Shown here: one piece after another, positions 18,816-27,853 of the stretch
How the letters are laid out: each line of letters starts with the position of its first letter
How positions within the stretch are numbered: position 1 is the stretch's first letter
Assembly: GCF_001544875.2 (NCBI RefSeq)
Contig: NZ_FCOA02000017.1
Span: 62,001 to 126,000, forward strand
Reading direction: 5' to 3'
DNA: 64,000 nucleotides
DNA from: Caballeronia hypogeia
GTDB taxonomy: Bacteria; Pseudomonadota; Gammaproteobacteria; Burkholderiales; Burkholderiaceae
Program-made: the position numbers and the translations under genes
The notes under the pieces: model-generated
What the model saw: only the letters and a program-made list of their open reading frames with translations
Databases searched by the model: none
Told to the model about the DNA's origin: nothing

Positions 18816-19844
18816 TCAGTCGGTCTCGAAGGGAAAACGCAGATTCAGATCGCGCCGCGCGGCGTCGATGATCGCGATCATGCGCATGGATACCGCGTGC
18901 GACATGACCGGGCTTTCGATTTCACCCGCGCGCAGCAGTTCGCAAAAGTGCGCGGTTTCGTAATTCAGGCCGCCGCCGCTGAACGGCTCGTCCAGTTCGA
19001 CCTTGCGACCGTCCGTGTAGGCAATGGTCGCGCGTGCCGGATTCCACCAGCCTTCGTCGATCGTCACCGTGCCGCGCGTGCCGGCGATCAGCGCATCGCC
19101 GCGACCTTGCAGGTCGAGCCCACAGAACAGTTGCGCGATGCCGCGCTCGTGACGCACGTTCAGGCTCGCGAACACGTCGACGCCAGTCGCGCCGAGACGG
19201 CCGATCGTCTGCACGTCGAGCGCCTCGCCGAGCCAGTCGACCGCGAGAAACGCCTCGTAAATGCCGATGTCGAGCAGCGCGCCGCCGCCCATTTCGAGCG
19301 AGAACGAAGGATGATCGGGCGGCACGTTCGACGCCGAGCAGCCCGCGCGCACGAGCCCGATCTCGCCAATCGGATCGCGCACCAGATGTTCGCGCAGCCG
19401 CCGGTAGAGCGGATAGAACGGCGGTTTCATCGCTTCCATGAACAGCAGCCTGGCTTCGCGCGCCGCGTCGATCATTTCCTGCAGCGAGCGCGCGTTCACG
19501 GCGGCCGGTTTCTCGCAAAGCACGGCGCGCCCGGCCGCGAACGCGCGCAGGGCGTAGTGCGGATGGCTGTCCTGCATCGTTGCGATATAGAGCGCGTCGA
19601 TGTTCGCGAGCAGTTCGTCGAAATCGGCGAAAGCGCGCGCACCGAATGCGTCGGCGAGCGCCTGCGCCGGGTCCGCGCGGCGCGACCAGACGCCCGCGAG
19701 CCGCGCGCCCTCGACATGCTTCAGGCTGTCGGCGAAGCGTCGCGCGATGCGTCCCGCGCCGACGATACCCCAGCGGATCGTCTCTCCGGTGAATTTCGAT
19801 TCGGCCAAACCTCTCTCCCTGCGCAATATCGTGACGCGAAGCAT
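18816..19844 (-). CDS. Gfo/Idh/MocA family NAD(P)-dependent oxidoreductase
   Basis: 342-residue oxidoreductase with an N-terminal Rossmann domain (WGIVGAGRIARRFADSL) and the family motif CEKPAAVNARSLQEM, whose Lys takes part in catalysis. The C-terminal alpha/beta domain has MGGGALLDIGIYEAF. These enzymes act on sugars, inositols or related polyols; the substrate is unknown. The ATG at 19844 has no good ribosome site, while a TTG at 19808 lies just after GGGAGAGAGG and gives the more family-like N-terminus, so the true protein may be 330 residues. The flanking FadR-type regulator gene is in the same direction upstream and could control it. Confidence 0.85.
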   Translation of the reverse strand: MLRVTILRRERGLAESKFTGETIRWGIVGAGRIARRFADSLKHVEGARLAGVWSRRADPAQALADAFGARAFADFDELLANIDALYIATMQDSHPHYALRAFAAGRAVLCEKPAAVNARSLQEMIDAAREARLLFMEAMKPPFYPLYRRLREHLVRDPIGEIGLVRAGCSASNVPPDHPSFSLEMGGGALLDIGIYEAFLAVDWLGEALDVQTIGRLGATGVDVFASLNVRHERGIAQLFCGLDLQGRGDALIAGTRGTVTIDEGWWNPARATIAYTDGRKVELDEPFSGGGLNYETAHFCELLRAGEIESPVMSHAVSMRMIAIIDAARRDLNLRFPFETD

Positions 19845-19962
19845 TGTGCCTCATTGCATCGCGCGCCGATCTTGCGTACTACGATTGCATACTGCAAGAA
19901 CGACGAAAGCCGGGACACGTCCCGGCTTCCTTGCAGACTTCGAACCAAACAGACGATGCGCG

Positions 19963-20718
19963 TTACGCCGCGCCCGCCGATGCGTTCACGTTCGGCGCAG
20001 CAGGCTGGCTGTTCACGCGTTCGAGCGCGAACGCGCGGCCGACCTCTTCCGCCGCCAGATCGACGAGCGCGCGCGTCGCGGCTTCTGCGGCGGCGGGATC
20101 CTTCGACTCGATCGCCTCGACGACGCTCTTCTGCGCGGCGAGCGTCGCCTCGCGCACGGACTCGATGCCGTCCACGATCGGATTCACCGTGACGAGCGCG
20201 CCGCGCACGATTGCAGTCATCTGACGAAAGAACTGGTTGCCGCTCGCCGCGACGATGCGCGTGTGCAGCACCTCGTCCGCCGCCTGATATTCGGGCTCGC
20301 CCACCTGCAGGCGCGACAGCGCATCGAACGCGTCACGAATGCCGGCGATCTCGTCGGGCGTCGCACGGGCTGCCGCGAGTGCGGCCGCGCGCGGCTCGAT
20401 CAGCATGCGGAATTCGATTACATCGCGCAGAAACGTCTGATCGGGTTTTGCCCGAAAACGCCAGCTCACCACGTCCTCGTCGATGAGGCGCCAGTCGCTC
20501 ATCGGACGAATGCGCGTGCCGGTTTTCGGCCGCACGTCGAGCATATGGCGCGCGAGCAGCATCGAAAGCGCCTCGCGCATGACGGTGCGGCTCACGTCGA
20601 ACTCCTTCGAGAGGATGTCCTGCGGAGGCAATATCGCGCCATATTTTTGCTCGACGATCCCTGAGACGAGTCCGTCCATGACCTTCGCCACCAGCGATCG
20701 CTCTTTGTTGTCATCCAT
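19963..20718 (-). CDS. FadR-subfamily GntR transcriptional regulator
   Basis: 251-residue regulator. An N-terminal winged helix (residues about 5-75, PPQDILSKEFDVSRTVMREALSMLL in shorter form PPQDILSKEFDVSRT) is followed by an FCD ligand domain with the acidic and His residues that usually bind a metal and a carboxylate. The DWRLIDEDVVSWRF linker resembles the sugar-acid regulators of the DgoR group, so an aldonate or uronate effector is plausible. The ATG at 20718 follows a GGGGAGAAGCGAG ribosome site; the frame is open 150 codons further upstream but that stretch is not protein-like. Likely controls the oxidoreductase gene that follows on the same strand. Confidence 0.88.
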   Translation of the reverse strand: MDDNKERSLVAKVMDGLVSGIVEQKYGAILPPQDILSKEFDVSRTVMREALSMLLARHMLDVRPKTGTRIRPMSDWRLIDEDVVSWRFRAKPDQTFLRDVIEFRMLIEPRAAALAAARATPDEIAGIRDAFDALSRLQVGEPEYQAADEVLHTRIVAASGNQFFRQMTAIVRGALVTVNPIVDGIESVREATLAAQKSVVEAIESKDPAAAEAATRALVDLAAEEVGRAFALERVNSQPAAPNVNASAGAA

Positions 20719-21206
20719 CTCGCTTCTCCCCTCTTCGCCTGTTCCGTAGCCGTGTGTATAAGCGCATCGCTTTCGCTTCCCCGGTTTCTGCGAAAGGCAC
20801 GACGGGTTTCCGAGAGGTCCATTCGTCGTGCTTGATACGTTGCGTCTTCGTTGCGTCGAATGCCAGTGAGGAATTTCCTGACAGGGTAATCCCTCTGAGC
20901 CCGACGTCGATATTTCGTTTTCTGTCTTTCTTACCGCTTCACGTGCATCTGCTGCGCTTGCGCCGCGCGCGCGCCGCCATTCGTCAGGGAAACTGAAGAA
21001 TGGCGGCGTCGCAGCGCGGCGCGAGCGTTCATGTGCGGCCTGCGAATTCAGCGGACCGGTCATGCACCCATTTGAGCAAGCATCTCGTATGCGTTCTGTG
21101 CGAACGCGAACGCTCGCTTGCTGGCACAGGCCTTTTGTATGATTCGCTTGTCGGGCCGCAAAGCGCCGCAGCACGCCGCTTCGCGGCGATTTTGCATGTT
21201 GTATGC
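20719..21206. other. Non-coding gap upstream of the GntR regulator
   Basis: 488 bases with no supported gene. It must contain the promoter of the FadR-type regulator. An inverted repeat GCACGACG (20797-20804) / CGTCGTGC (20824-20831), 79-113 bases before the start codon, is a possible operator. A CGCCGC/GCGGCG hairpin (21174-21188) lies just beyond the glycosyltransferase stop but lacks a clear minus-strand T-run. Confidence 0.4.
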
Positions 21207-22364
21207 CTAAACCGCGCCATCGGGTGCACGGGAGCGGCGCGCATCGGTTGTAATCTGCCGACGATTCACCGCCGCTCGTTCCGCGAGCGTGTGCTGGTAA
21301 ATCGCCATGTACTCGGCGGCGACGCGCTCGACCGAGAGTGGCTGCAAATTCTGCCGCGCCCGCTCCGCGAACTGGCCGCGCGCGGGTGCGTCGAGCAGCA
21401 GCCAGCGCAGCTTGGCGGCCGCCAGCGCCGGCTCGCCCGGAGGCACAAGCACCCCTGCGGCGCCGTCGTCGAGCATTTCGGGAATGCCGCCCACGCGCGT
21501 TGCAACGATCGCGCAGCCGGCCTCGCGCGCCTCCGCGATCACGAGCGGACTCGGGTCCTGCCGCGACAGCAGCGCGAAGACGTCGGCGCCCGCGAAATAC
21601 GGCCGCGGATCAGCGACAAAGCCAGTGAAATGCACCGACGACGCGATCCCGAGTTCGTCGGCGAGCGCTTCCATCGCGCCGCGATCGGGGCCGTCGCCGA
21701 CCAGATACAGATTCGGCTCGGGCAGAAACTCGCGCTCCTGCGCGGACTGCTCGCGCACGAGCGCGAACGCCTGCAGCAGATCCGCGATGCCCTTCCTGCG
21801 ATACATGCCCGCCACGCACACGATGTTCGGATGCGCGAGCGGCACGGGCAAAGGCCGCGCGGCAGGCCGCAACGCGATGCGCGGCGCTCCCAGGCTGCCG
21901 TTGAGCACGACCGACATGCGCTCCGGCCTCATGCCCCGCGCTTCCAGCTCCGTCGCGACGCCGCGGCTAACGGCGACCATGTGATCGCCCGCGCGCACCA
22001 GCGACGCACTCTTCTGCAACTCGTGATGCACCGTCGTGACCAGCGCGAAGCGTCGCCGCATGCTGCCGAAGCGCGAAATGAGCGCGCCCGTCATCATGTG
22101 CGCGTGAACGATGTCGGGATCGAAACGATCGATGAGACGATTGAAGCCCGCGATCATCGCGGGAACGCGCCATGGCTGGCGCGACTGCTGCAGCGGAATG
22201 TGCGTGATGCCGTGGCGCCGCAACAGCGGCTCGAATCCGCCGCCGGACGACGCGACCACGACATCCTGACCCATGCGCGCCTGCACGCAGGCGAGATCGA
22301 CCATCATGTTGACGGTGCCGTTGCCGATCGTCTGCGCGTGGTTCGCCAGATGGACTATTCGCAT
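21207..22364 (-). CDS. Family-4 glycosyltransferase
   Basis: 385-residue GT-B fold transferase. The start at 22364 (MRIVHLANHAQTIGNGTVNMM) gives the expected N-terminal fold; an in-frame extension of 44 residues upstream is Arg/Gln-rich and not family-like. The N-terminal domain has DIVHAHMMTGAL. The C-terminal nucleotide-sugar domain has VAGMYRRKGIADLLQA and the ESxxxPxxxxEA-type helix SRQDPSPLVIAEAREAG. Such enzymes usually build lipopolysaccharide or exopolysaccharide. The donor and acceptor are unknown. A WcaJ-type initiating transferase gene lies 4 kb away, which hints at polysaccharide work. Confidence 0.88.
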   Translation of the reverse strand: MRIVHLANHAQTIGNGTVNMMVDLACVQARMGQDVVVASSGGGFEPLLRRHGITHIPLQQSRQPWRVPAMIAGFNRLIDRFDPDIVHAHMMTGALISRFGSMRRRFALVTTVHHELQKSASLVRAGDHMVAVSRGVATELEARGMRPERMSVVLNGSLGAPRIALRPAARPLPVPLAHPNIVCVAGMYRRKGIADLLQAFALVREQSAQEREFLPEPNLYLVGDGPDRGAMEALADELGIASSVHFTGFVADPRPYFAGADVFALLSRQDPSPLVIAEAREAGCAIVATRVGGIPEMLDDGAAGVLVPPGEPALAAAKLRWLLLDAPARGQFAERARQNLQPLSVERVAAEYMAIYQHTLAERAAVNRRQITTDARRSRAPDGAV

Positions 22365-22620
22365 GAGAGGAGCCGTTTGCACGCGCGCCGGCACGTCGCC
22401 CGCGGCGCTGTTCGTTTTTGTTTGTGTCGAGGACCGTTCTGGACGGCGTGCGCCGTCCTGCTCGTTGTTCTTGCCTCGTTGCTTCGGACGGCTCACGCCT
22501 TTGAACTACTGTGTGGCGACTGCGTGGTTGCTGCGTGCTTGTTTCGAGTTTTTTTCGAGTACGAGCGCCGGTCTGAGCGCCCGTCGTCCTGCTCACTGCG
22601 ATGGATGCTTCGGGTGGCGC

Positions 22621-23157
22621 TTATAGCAACTCGTATGTGCTTGCGTAATCGACGGAACCGGCCACCTGCGCCTTGCTCGTGCTGAGCGTTTCGCGCGTCT
22701 GCCGGCTCTTTCTCGTCAGACCGATATACGGCATGCCGTGCTCGAGGAACGGACCTTCGGTCTTTCGAAAGCCGAACCCTTCGTAGAAGCCGCGCAGGCT
22801 CACCGGCGCGGTCAGGCGCACGCCGCGGCCGGGCCAGCGCTCGGCGCTCACCGCGAGCACGCGCTCGATCAGTGCGTGCGCGGTGCCATCGCCGCGACGC
22901 AGCGGACTCGTCAGGATCTTGTCGACCACCACTTCCGGATCTTCTGCATCGCCTTCGTGAATGCGCGCATAAGCGAGCACCGGCATCGAGCGGCTCATGT
23001 CTTCGGCGGCGAAGACATGCGTGCCGGTTTCATCGCGCCCGTCCGGGTCGAGATGCACATGCGACTGCTCGACGACGAACACCGCACTGCGCGCGCGCAA
23101 AATCAAATAAAGCTCACGCGCAGTGAGTTGTTCGAAATCCAGGATTTTCCAGTTCAT
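22621..23157 (-). CDS. ElaA-like GNAT family N-acetyltransferase
   Basis: 178 residues. The N-terminal segment LYLILRARSAVFVVEQ is the ElaA signature, with YARIH and DKILTSPLRRGDGTAHALI giving the GNAT acetyl-CoA binding turn, and GFYEGFGFRKTEGPFLEHGMPYI in shorter form GFYEGFGFRKT near the end. About 25 extra C-terminal residues lack similarity I recognise. The acceptor is not known for this family. It is 256 bases upstream of the glycosyltransferase on the same strand. Confidence 0.88.
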   Translation of the reverse strand: MNWKILDFEQLTARELYLILRARSAVFVVEQSHVHLDPDGRDETGTHVFAAEDMSRSMPVLAYARIHEGDAEDPEVVVDKILTSPLRRGDGTAHALIERVLAVSAERWPGRGVRLTAPVSLRGFYEGFGFRKTEGPFLEHGMPYIGLTRKSRQTRETLSTSKAQVAGSVDYASTYELL

Positions 23158-23536
23158 TGATTATCTCCATGCTTTGCCGGTAATAACCGGCGTTTGCGAC
23201 GATTAAACGTTACCCCCCGACCCGCAAGCATTCGGTGCGCCATCGCACCGACCCAAACCTTGGGCGCCCTTCAAATAGGGCCCACCACACGCAAAAAGGC
23301 GTCCCGGGGAAACAAGACGCCAAGCCCGACAACTCACGTTGCGCGGCGGCCCGTCATGCGGGTCGCCGCGTGCGCGCGTCCGTCGATAGCACTCGCGTAA
23401 TACGGCACCTTCATGGGAAAATCAAAATGCATACCGCCATCGAACGCGACAGAGACGCACAACTACAAGCACAAGCATCCACGCTCGGACGCGCACGCGG
23501 TATCGGACGTCGGCCTTCCCGGCCCGAGGTAACGGC
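23158..23536. other. Divergent intergenic region between the acetyltransferase and DUF1839 genes
   Basis: 379 bases without a supported gene. A perfect inverted repeat GCCGGT-AATA-ACCGGC (23176-23191) lies 19 bases before the acetyltransferase start codon and could be an operator. A good ribosome site GAGGTAAC (23526-23533) precedes the DUF1839 gene. Confidence 0.45.
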
Positions 23537-24565
23537 ATGAGCGCGTTCCATACGAGCGGTGTGACGGGTTCAGGCGCGAGTCGTTCCCGCGTCGTGTCAC
23601 TCGATCCTCTGCGCATGCGTGCGCGCCGTCATCATGCGCATGCGCTGCATCGCGGCGAGCGCATCTGGCGTGAAGGCGTCGCGCCCGTCGATCTGTGGAT
23701 AGAACTCCTGCATGGCAACGGCCTGGAGCCGCGCGCGGTGCTCGCCTTCGCGGTCGCGCAGGACTTCGAGGACGACCAGTTCACGCTCGGCAAATGCTCT
23801 TACGAAGACATCGAAAAGCTGTACGGTCTGCAGGTGCAGGAGCTCGCCGTGTTCGACTCGCTCGAGGAACGCGCGCTCGTGCAGACACGGCGCGAGAACA
23901 TCGTGCTCGTCGAGGTCGATGCGTTCTTTCTGCCCGACATGCGCGCGGATTCGTATCATCGCGAGCATGCGAAGACGACTATCGGCATCGATGTGATCGA
24001 TCCTGATGCAAGGCGTTTCGGCTACTTTCATCACACGGGTTACCACCTGCTCGATGGTGACGACTACGACGGCGTGTTGCGGTCCAACGTAACGCCGCAG
24101 CAGACGCTCTTTCCGCACGTCGAATTCGTCAAGCGTGTGCGCGAACCGCTGTCCGGCACGCCGCTCGCCGAGGTTTCGGCGGACCTGCTGTGCGCGCATT
24201 TGCTGCGACGACCAATGCACAATCCGATCGCTCGCTGGCGCGCGGCCTTTCCCGCCCACGTCGAGACGATGCTCGCACGCGGCGAGCCCTACGCGCGGCT
24301 CTATGCGTTCAACATGATGCGGCAACTCGGGGCCAACTTCGAACTGCTAGCACACTACCTGCAATGGATGCGCGAACAAGGCTTCGACATTCCGGCACAG
24401 ACTCACATCGGCGCGCGCAAGATCGCCAGCGAAACCATGGTGATGCAATGCCGCCTCGCACGCGCGCTCTCGCGGCAACGCGTCGAACTCTGCGAAGCAT
24501 CGTTCGACATTCTGGAGGACGCGTATGAACGTGTCATTCCTCCACTGGCGAATATCGTCTGTTGA
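23537..24565 (+). CDS. DUF1839 family protein
   Basis: 342-residue protein that I recognise as DUF1839, a family of unknown function. Recognisable stretches are VDLWIELLHGNGLEP, DFEDDQFTLGKCSYEDIE, and the FGYFHHTGYHLLDGDDYDG segment. Two acidic and histidine-rich patches (FYH and HHTGYH regions) suggest an enzyme rather than a structural protein. No signal peptide or membrane segment is seen. From memory, homologues in related genomes often lie near amino acid:acyl-carrier-protein ligases; none is present here, so this copy is an orphan. Start supported by GAGGTAAC 3 bases upstream of the ATG; a terminator follows. Confidence 0.75.
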   Translation: MSAFHTSGVTGSGASRSRVVSLDPLRMRARRHHAHALHRGERIWREGVAPVDLWIELLHGNGLEPRAVLAFAVAQDFEDDQFTLGKCSYEDIEKLYGLQVQELAVFDSLEERALVQTRRENIVLVEVDAFFLPDMRADSYHREHAKTTIGIDVIDPDARRFGYFHHTGYHLLDGDDYDGVLRSNVTPQQTLFPHVEFVKRVREPLSGTPLAEVSADLLCAHLLRRPMHNPIARWRAAFPAHVETMLARGEPYARLYAFNMMRQLGANFELLAHYLQWMREQGFDIPAQTHIGARKIASETMVMQCRLARALSRQRVELCEASFDILEDAYERVIPPLANIVC

Positions 24566-24633
24566 GCAATTAATACGCGCGCCTTAATGGAGCACGATGC
24601 AATTCGTAGAATGCATTATTTAAAACCATATTC

Positions 24634-24657
24634 GAGGCCTCGTTTCAAGGCCTTTTT
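24634..24657 (+). terminator. Probable terminator of the DUF1839 gene
   Basis: GAGGCCT (24634-24640) pairs with AGGCCTT (24648-24654), one G-U pair, followed by TTTTT. It lies 68 bases after the stop. Confidence 0.65.
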
Positions 24658-25581
24658 CAATCGCTTACGTGCTCGATACATATCCAGAGCCATATGACCG
24701 CGTGATGTCATTGGGGCGTTTCGCCTGAATCCGGAATAGCGCGATTAATCGCTCCGCATGAAATTTTCCTCGATGAAACATTTCGCTGCCCTTTTCTGTC
24801 GCACGAAATGGCTCCGTTCCCGGCGGCAATCCGACAAACGACCGGCAAACGTTTGGCGGCGTGATGCGTATCTTCAGCGCGATGCCCGCTTGGCTGCGAG
24901 CGCCGTGTGAGATAGCCCTCGCTCCTCAAGCGCCGACAAAGGCGAGATTGCGCGTGGTGTAGCGCACGGATTTTTCAGCAGGTGGAATCGACGCGACGTT
25001 CCCGCTACAAGCAACATTCCGCGGAAGACATTCTCCATATCCCGAAGAGCCACGTAGCGCAAGGCTCTTCGGGGAATCAAGCGGAATGTGTGCGGACGCG
25101 CGTTCGCTGGCCCACCCAGCGCATGGAACACGGATGAATCAATTTTGATTATCCCTACGAAAGGGGGCTTCCCGTCGATGGGATGTCGACCTGTGAGGCC
25201 TGTCACACGTTGATCAGAAAAGGTCAGACCGACATATGGGGGGATTGAACTGAGGAAACTTGTCGAGGCGTGCACGTATTCCTAAGACCAGCAATGTTCA
25301 AGACTGAAACAAAAACGCCGCGCTGCGCTGCACCACGAAAAATGCTTTCGCCCAGAAGCCCCACCAGCATTGACGTTGGTCGTATTGGCACAGTCCTCGC
25401 TAATAGAAAACCCGCAACCCGAACGAACGCGATCAACAAAATCAACTCAGGCGCGAGCGGGCTGCTACGGGGCTGGTGTGAGGCGTTTTCGACGTGCCGG
25501 TACGCGGCGATTCAGAGAACGGTCACGCCAGTAAATAAAAATGTGAAGCGCAATGCGCGAAGTTACGAGAGAGAACAAATC
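24658..25581. other. Long gap upstream of the Crp/Fnr regulator, with palindromes
   Basis: 924 bases with no credible gene and lower GC than the flanks. It holds a 12-base palindrome GCGATTAATCGC (24741-24752), a strong hairpin with 11-bp arms (CCCGAAGAGCC 25041-25051 and GGCTCTTCGGG 25063-25073, no T-run), and a perfect CRP-type site (25192-25207). Short open frames here have no family features. It may carry a long leader, an unannotated small RNA, or a decayed gene. Confidence 0.5.
25192..25207. promoter_or_regulatory. Perfect CRP/FNR-superfamily palindrome TGTGA-N6-TCACA
   Basis: TGTGA (25192-25196), six bases, TCACA (25203-25207), identical in both half-sites to the E. coli CRP consensus. 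It lies 375 bases upstream of a Crp/Fnr-family regulator gene. That this gene's product binds here is inference; a separate CRP homologue elsewhere in the genome is equally possible. Confidence 0.6.
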
Positions 25582-26331
25582 ATGCTGACCCTCCAGTCCG
25601 ACTTGCACGGCAACCACCTGCTCGGCGCACTTCCGGCGCACGAATGGCAAGCGCTCACCCCGCATCTCGAACTCGTCCAGCTCCGCACCGAACAACTGCT
25701 GTGCGACTCGGGCCAACGCATCCACCACGTCTATTTCCCGACAACCGCGATCGTCTCCCTGCTGCACACGATGGAAGACGGCGGCTCGGTCGAGATCGCC
25801 GCGGTGGGCCGCGAAGGCATGACGGGCGTGCCCGTGCTGACCGGCGGTGAAACCATGCCCACGCGCGTGCAGGTGCAGTGCCCCGGCTTCGCTTATCGCA
25901 TGAGCGCGCAGGCCCTGCGCGAGCAATTCGGCCGCTCCGATTTCCTGCGCCGCCTGATGCTGCTCTATATGCAGGCGCTCCTCACGCAAGTCGCGCAGAC
26001 GGCGGCGTGCAACCGGCATCACTCGCTGAACAAGCAACTTTGCCGCTGGCTTTTGATCGAAATCGATCGTACGGCGTCGAATGAACTGCAGGTCACCCAG
26101 CAACTCATCGCCGACATGCTGGGTGTGCGCCGCGAGGGCGTGACCGAAGCGGCTGGCAAGCTCCACGACGCCGGACTTATCCACCATAGCCGCGGCTGCA
26201 TCAAGGTGGTCGATCGCGAAGGGCTCGAAGCCCGCGCCTGCGAGTGCTACGGCCTCGTGAAGCGAGAATTCGACCGACTATTGCCGCGTCTCCGTGCAAC
26301 CGAGGCTGCTGCTTCCGCCTCCAGTGTTTAA
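25582..26331 (+). CDS. Crp/Fnr-family transcriptional regulator
   Basis: 249 residues. A cyclic-nucleotide-binding-like beta-roll covers about residues 20-140 (VYFPTTAIVSLLHTMEDGG, EIAAVGREGMTGVP) and a winged helix covers about 165-220 (VTQQLIADMLGVRREGVTEA). The effector-binding loop does not show the Arg-Ser/Thr of true CRP, so cAMP is doubtful; the recognition helix RREGVTEA keeps the Arg-Glu pair of CRP. The start at 25582 gives the family-length protein and sits after GAGAGAGAACAA; the frame is open 104 codons upstream but that part is not protein-like. It is 12 bases ahead of the sugar transferase gene, so it probably controls and is cotranscribed with it. Confidence 0.85.
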   Translation: MLTLQSDLHGNHLLGALPAHEWQALTPHLELVQLRTEQLLCDSGQRIHHVYFPTTAIVSLLHTMEDGGSVEIAAVGREGMTGVPVLTGGETMPTRVQVQCPGFAYRMSAQALREQFGRSDFLRRLMLLYMQALLTQVAQTAACNRHHSLNKQLCRWLLIEIDRTASNELQVTQQLIADMLGVRREGVTEAAGKLHDAGLIHHSRGCIKVVDREGLEARACECYGLVKREFDRLLPRLRATEAAASASSV

Positions 26332-26343
26332 TGGTCTCAATTG

Positions 26344-27783
26344 ATGCAAGATAAAAAAAACGACATGATTGCGTGGCTGGCACGCACTCTGGACGTCTGT
26401 CTGATCATTGCGGGCGGCCTTATCGCGCATAGTGTGCGCTTCTCAACGCTCGATTTCAGCGATATCGAAAAATTGCTGATTGCTTTCAACTCGGTTCTGG
26501 CGCTGCTTTTCTTCCCGGCGTTCGGCGTGTACGAAGCCTGGCGCGGCAAGCCGCTTCCGGTGATGCTGGCGCGCGTCACGCTCGCGTGGATGGCCGTGGT
26601 GGCCGCAGGTCTCCTGCTCGCTTTCACGCTGCATCGCATGGATGCCGTGTCGCGTCTGTGGTTCGCATATTCAACCTTGATTTCCGGCGCGCTCATCATC
26701 ACGGTGAAACTGGCCGTCTATACGGGGCTGCGGGGCGTGCGCGGACGCGGCTTCAATCAGCGCACCGTGGCGATCGTCGGCGCGCAGGGCTTCGCGCGCA
26801 CGCTGCTCGCGCATCTGAGCAGCACGCCCGAGCAAGGCTTCACGCCGGTCTGCCTGCTCGACACGACCGGCGATGAGGAACTGCACGCGAGCGGCCTCGA
26901 CGGCGTGCCGGCGACAACCGCGATCGGCACCAACGGCAACCGGCTTCCGGTGCTGAACGACTTCGATGAACTCGTCGAGAAAGTGCGTGCCGAGGAGATC
27001 AACGAAGTGTGGCTCGCGCTGCCGTTGTCGCAGGAACACACGATCTACCGCTTCGTGCATGCGCTGCGCCACGACTTCGTGAACCTGCGGCTGATTCCGG
27101 ACACGCGCAGCATTTCGCTCTTCAATCATTCGATGACGGATGTCGCGGGGCTCGCCACCATCAATCTGACGACTTCGCCGGTCAGCGCGCTGCAGATGTG
27201 GCCGAAGATGCTGTTCGACCGGCTGTTCGCGGCGACCGCCGTGCTCGCGCTCTCACCGCTGCTGATCGCGATCGCGATCGCCGTGAAGACGACATCGAAG
27301 GGTCCGGTGTTCTTCACGCAGAAACGCAAGGGCGCGGACGGACGGCCGTTCCCCATCTATAAATTCCGCTCGATGGCAGTGCACAAGGAGACCACGGGGC
27401 ATGTGACGCAGGCGACGCGCAACGATCCGCGCGTGACGAAGGTGGGCGCCTTCCTGCGGCGCACGAGCCTCGACGAGTTGCCGCAGTTTCTGAACGTGTT
27501 GTTCGGGCACATGTCGGTGGTGGGCCCGCGCCCGCATGCGCTGGAGCACGACGATCTCTACAAGGATCTCGTCTACGGCTACATGTTCCGCTACCGCATC
27601 AAGCCGGGCATCACGGGATGGGCGCAGGTGAACGGCTACCGCGGCGCGACCGAGAAGATCGAGAAGATGCAGAGCCGTGTGAAGTTCGACCTGTTCTACA
27701 TCCACAACTGGTCGTTCTGGTTCGACATCAAGATCGTCGCCATGACGATGTTCAAGGGATTCATCGGACGCAACGCGTTCTGA
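26344..27783 (+). CDS. Undecaprenyl-phosphate glucose phosphotransferase (WcaJ/BceB-type)
   Basis: 479-residue polyprenyl-phosphate hexose-1-phosphate transferase that starts exopolysaccharide repeat units by loading glucose phosphate (or galactose phosphate) on the undecaprenyl carrier at the inner membrane. The N-terminal half has four hydrophobic segments and a CoA-binding-like Rossmann domain ([17 protein letters not shown]). The C-terminal sugar-transferase domain (about 290-479) has a membrane re-entrant helix, [21 protein letters not shown] in shorter form [18 protein letters not shown], then [21 protein letters not shown], and [13 protein letters not shown]. It follows the Crp/Fnr gene directly and ends at a strong terminator, so it is a two-gene unit separate from any full polysaccharide cluster in view. 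Confidence 0.92.
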   Translation: MQDKKNDMIAWLARTLDVCLIIAGGLIAHSVRFSTLDFSDIEKLLIAFNSVLALLFFPAFGVYEAWRGKPLPVMLARVTLAWMAVVAAGLLLAFTLHRMDAVSRLWFAYSTLISGALIITVKLAVYTGLRGVRGRGFNQRTVAIVGAQGFARTLLAHLSSTPEQGFTPVCLLDTTGDEELHASGLDGVPATTAIGTNGNRLPVLNDFDELVEKVRAEEINEVWLALPLSQEHTIYRFVHALRHDFVNLRLIPDTRSISLFNHSMTDVAGLATINLTTSPVSALQMWPKMLFDRLFAATAVLALSPLLIAIAIAVKTTSKGPVFFTQKRKGADGRPFPIYKFRSMAVHKETTGHVTQATRNDPRVTKVGAFLRRTSLDELPQFLNVLFGHMSVVGPRPHALEHDDLYKDLVYGYMFRYRIKPGITGWAQVNGYRGATEKIEKMQSRVKFDLFYIHNWSFWFDIKIVAMTMFKGFIGRNAF

Positions 27784-27797
27784 TCGGTCCTCCGACG

Positions 27798-27839
27798 AAA
27801 ACAAAAGCCCGGCGATGCGAATCGCCGGGCTTTTGTTTT
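27798..27839. terminator. Bidirectional terminator between the sugar transferase and rpiA
   Basis: A perfect 19-bp stem (27798-27816 with 27821-27839) around GCGA: AAAACAAAAGCCCGGCGAT and its complement. The T-rich arm on each strand serves the convergent genes on both sides. Confidence 0.92.
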
Positions 27840-27853
27840 GGCTCGCGCCTGTC

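Noticed and set aside
19963-21174. 403-residue version of the FadR-type regulator
   Set aside because: The extra 150 residues precede a strong ribosome site and a canonical start at 20718, and have no domain.
24708-25445. Minus-strand open frames of 73-133 codons in the gap before the Crp/Fnr gene
   Set aside because: No ribosome sites, no family resemblance and no codon pattern like the neighbours.
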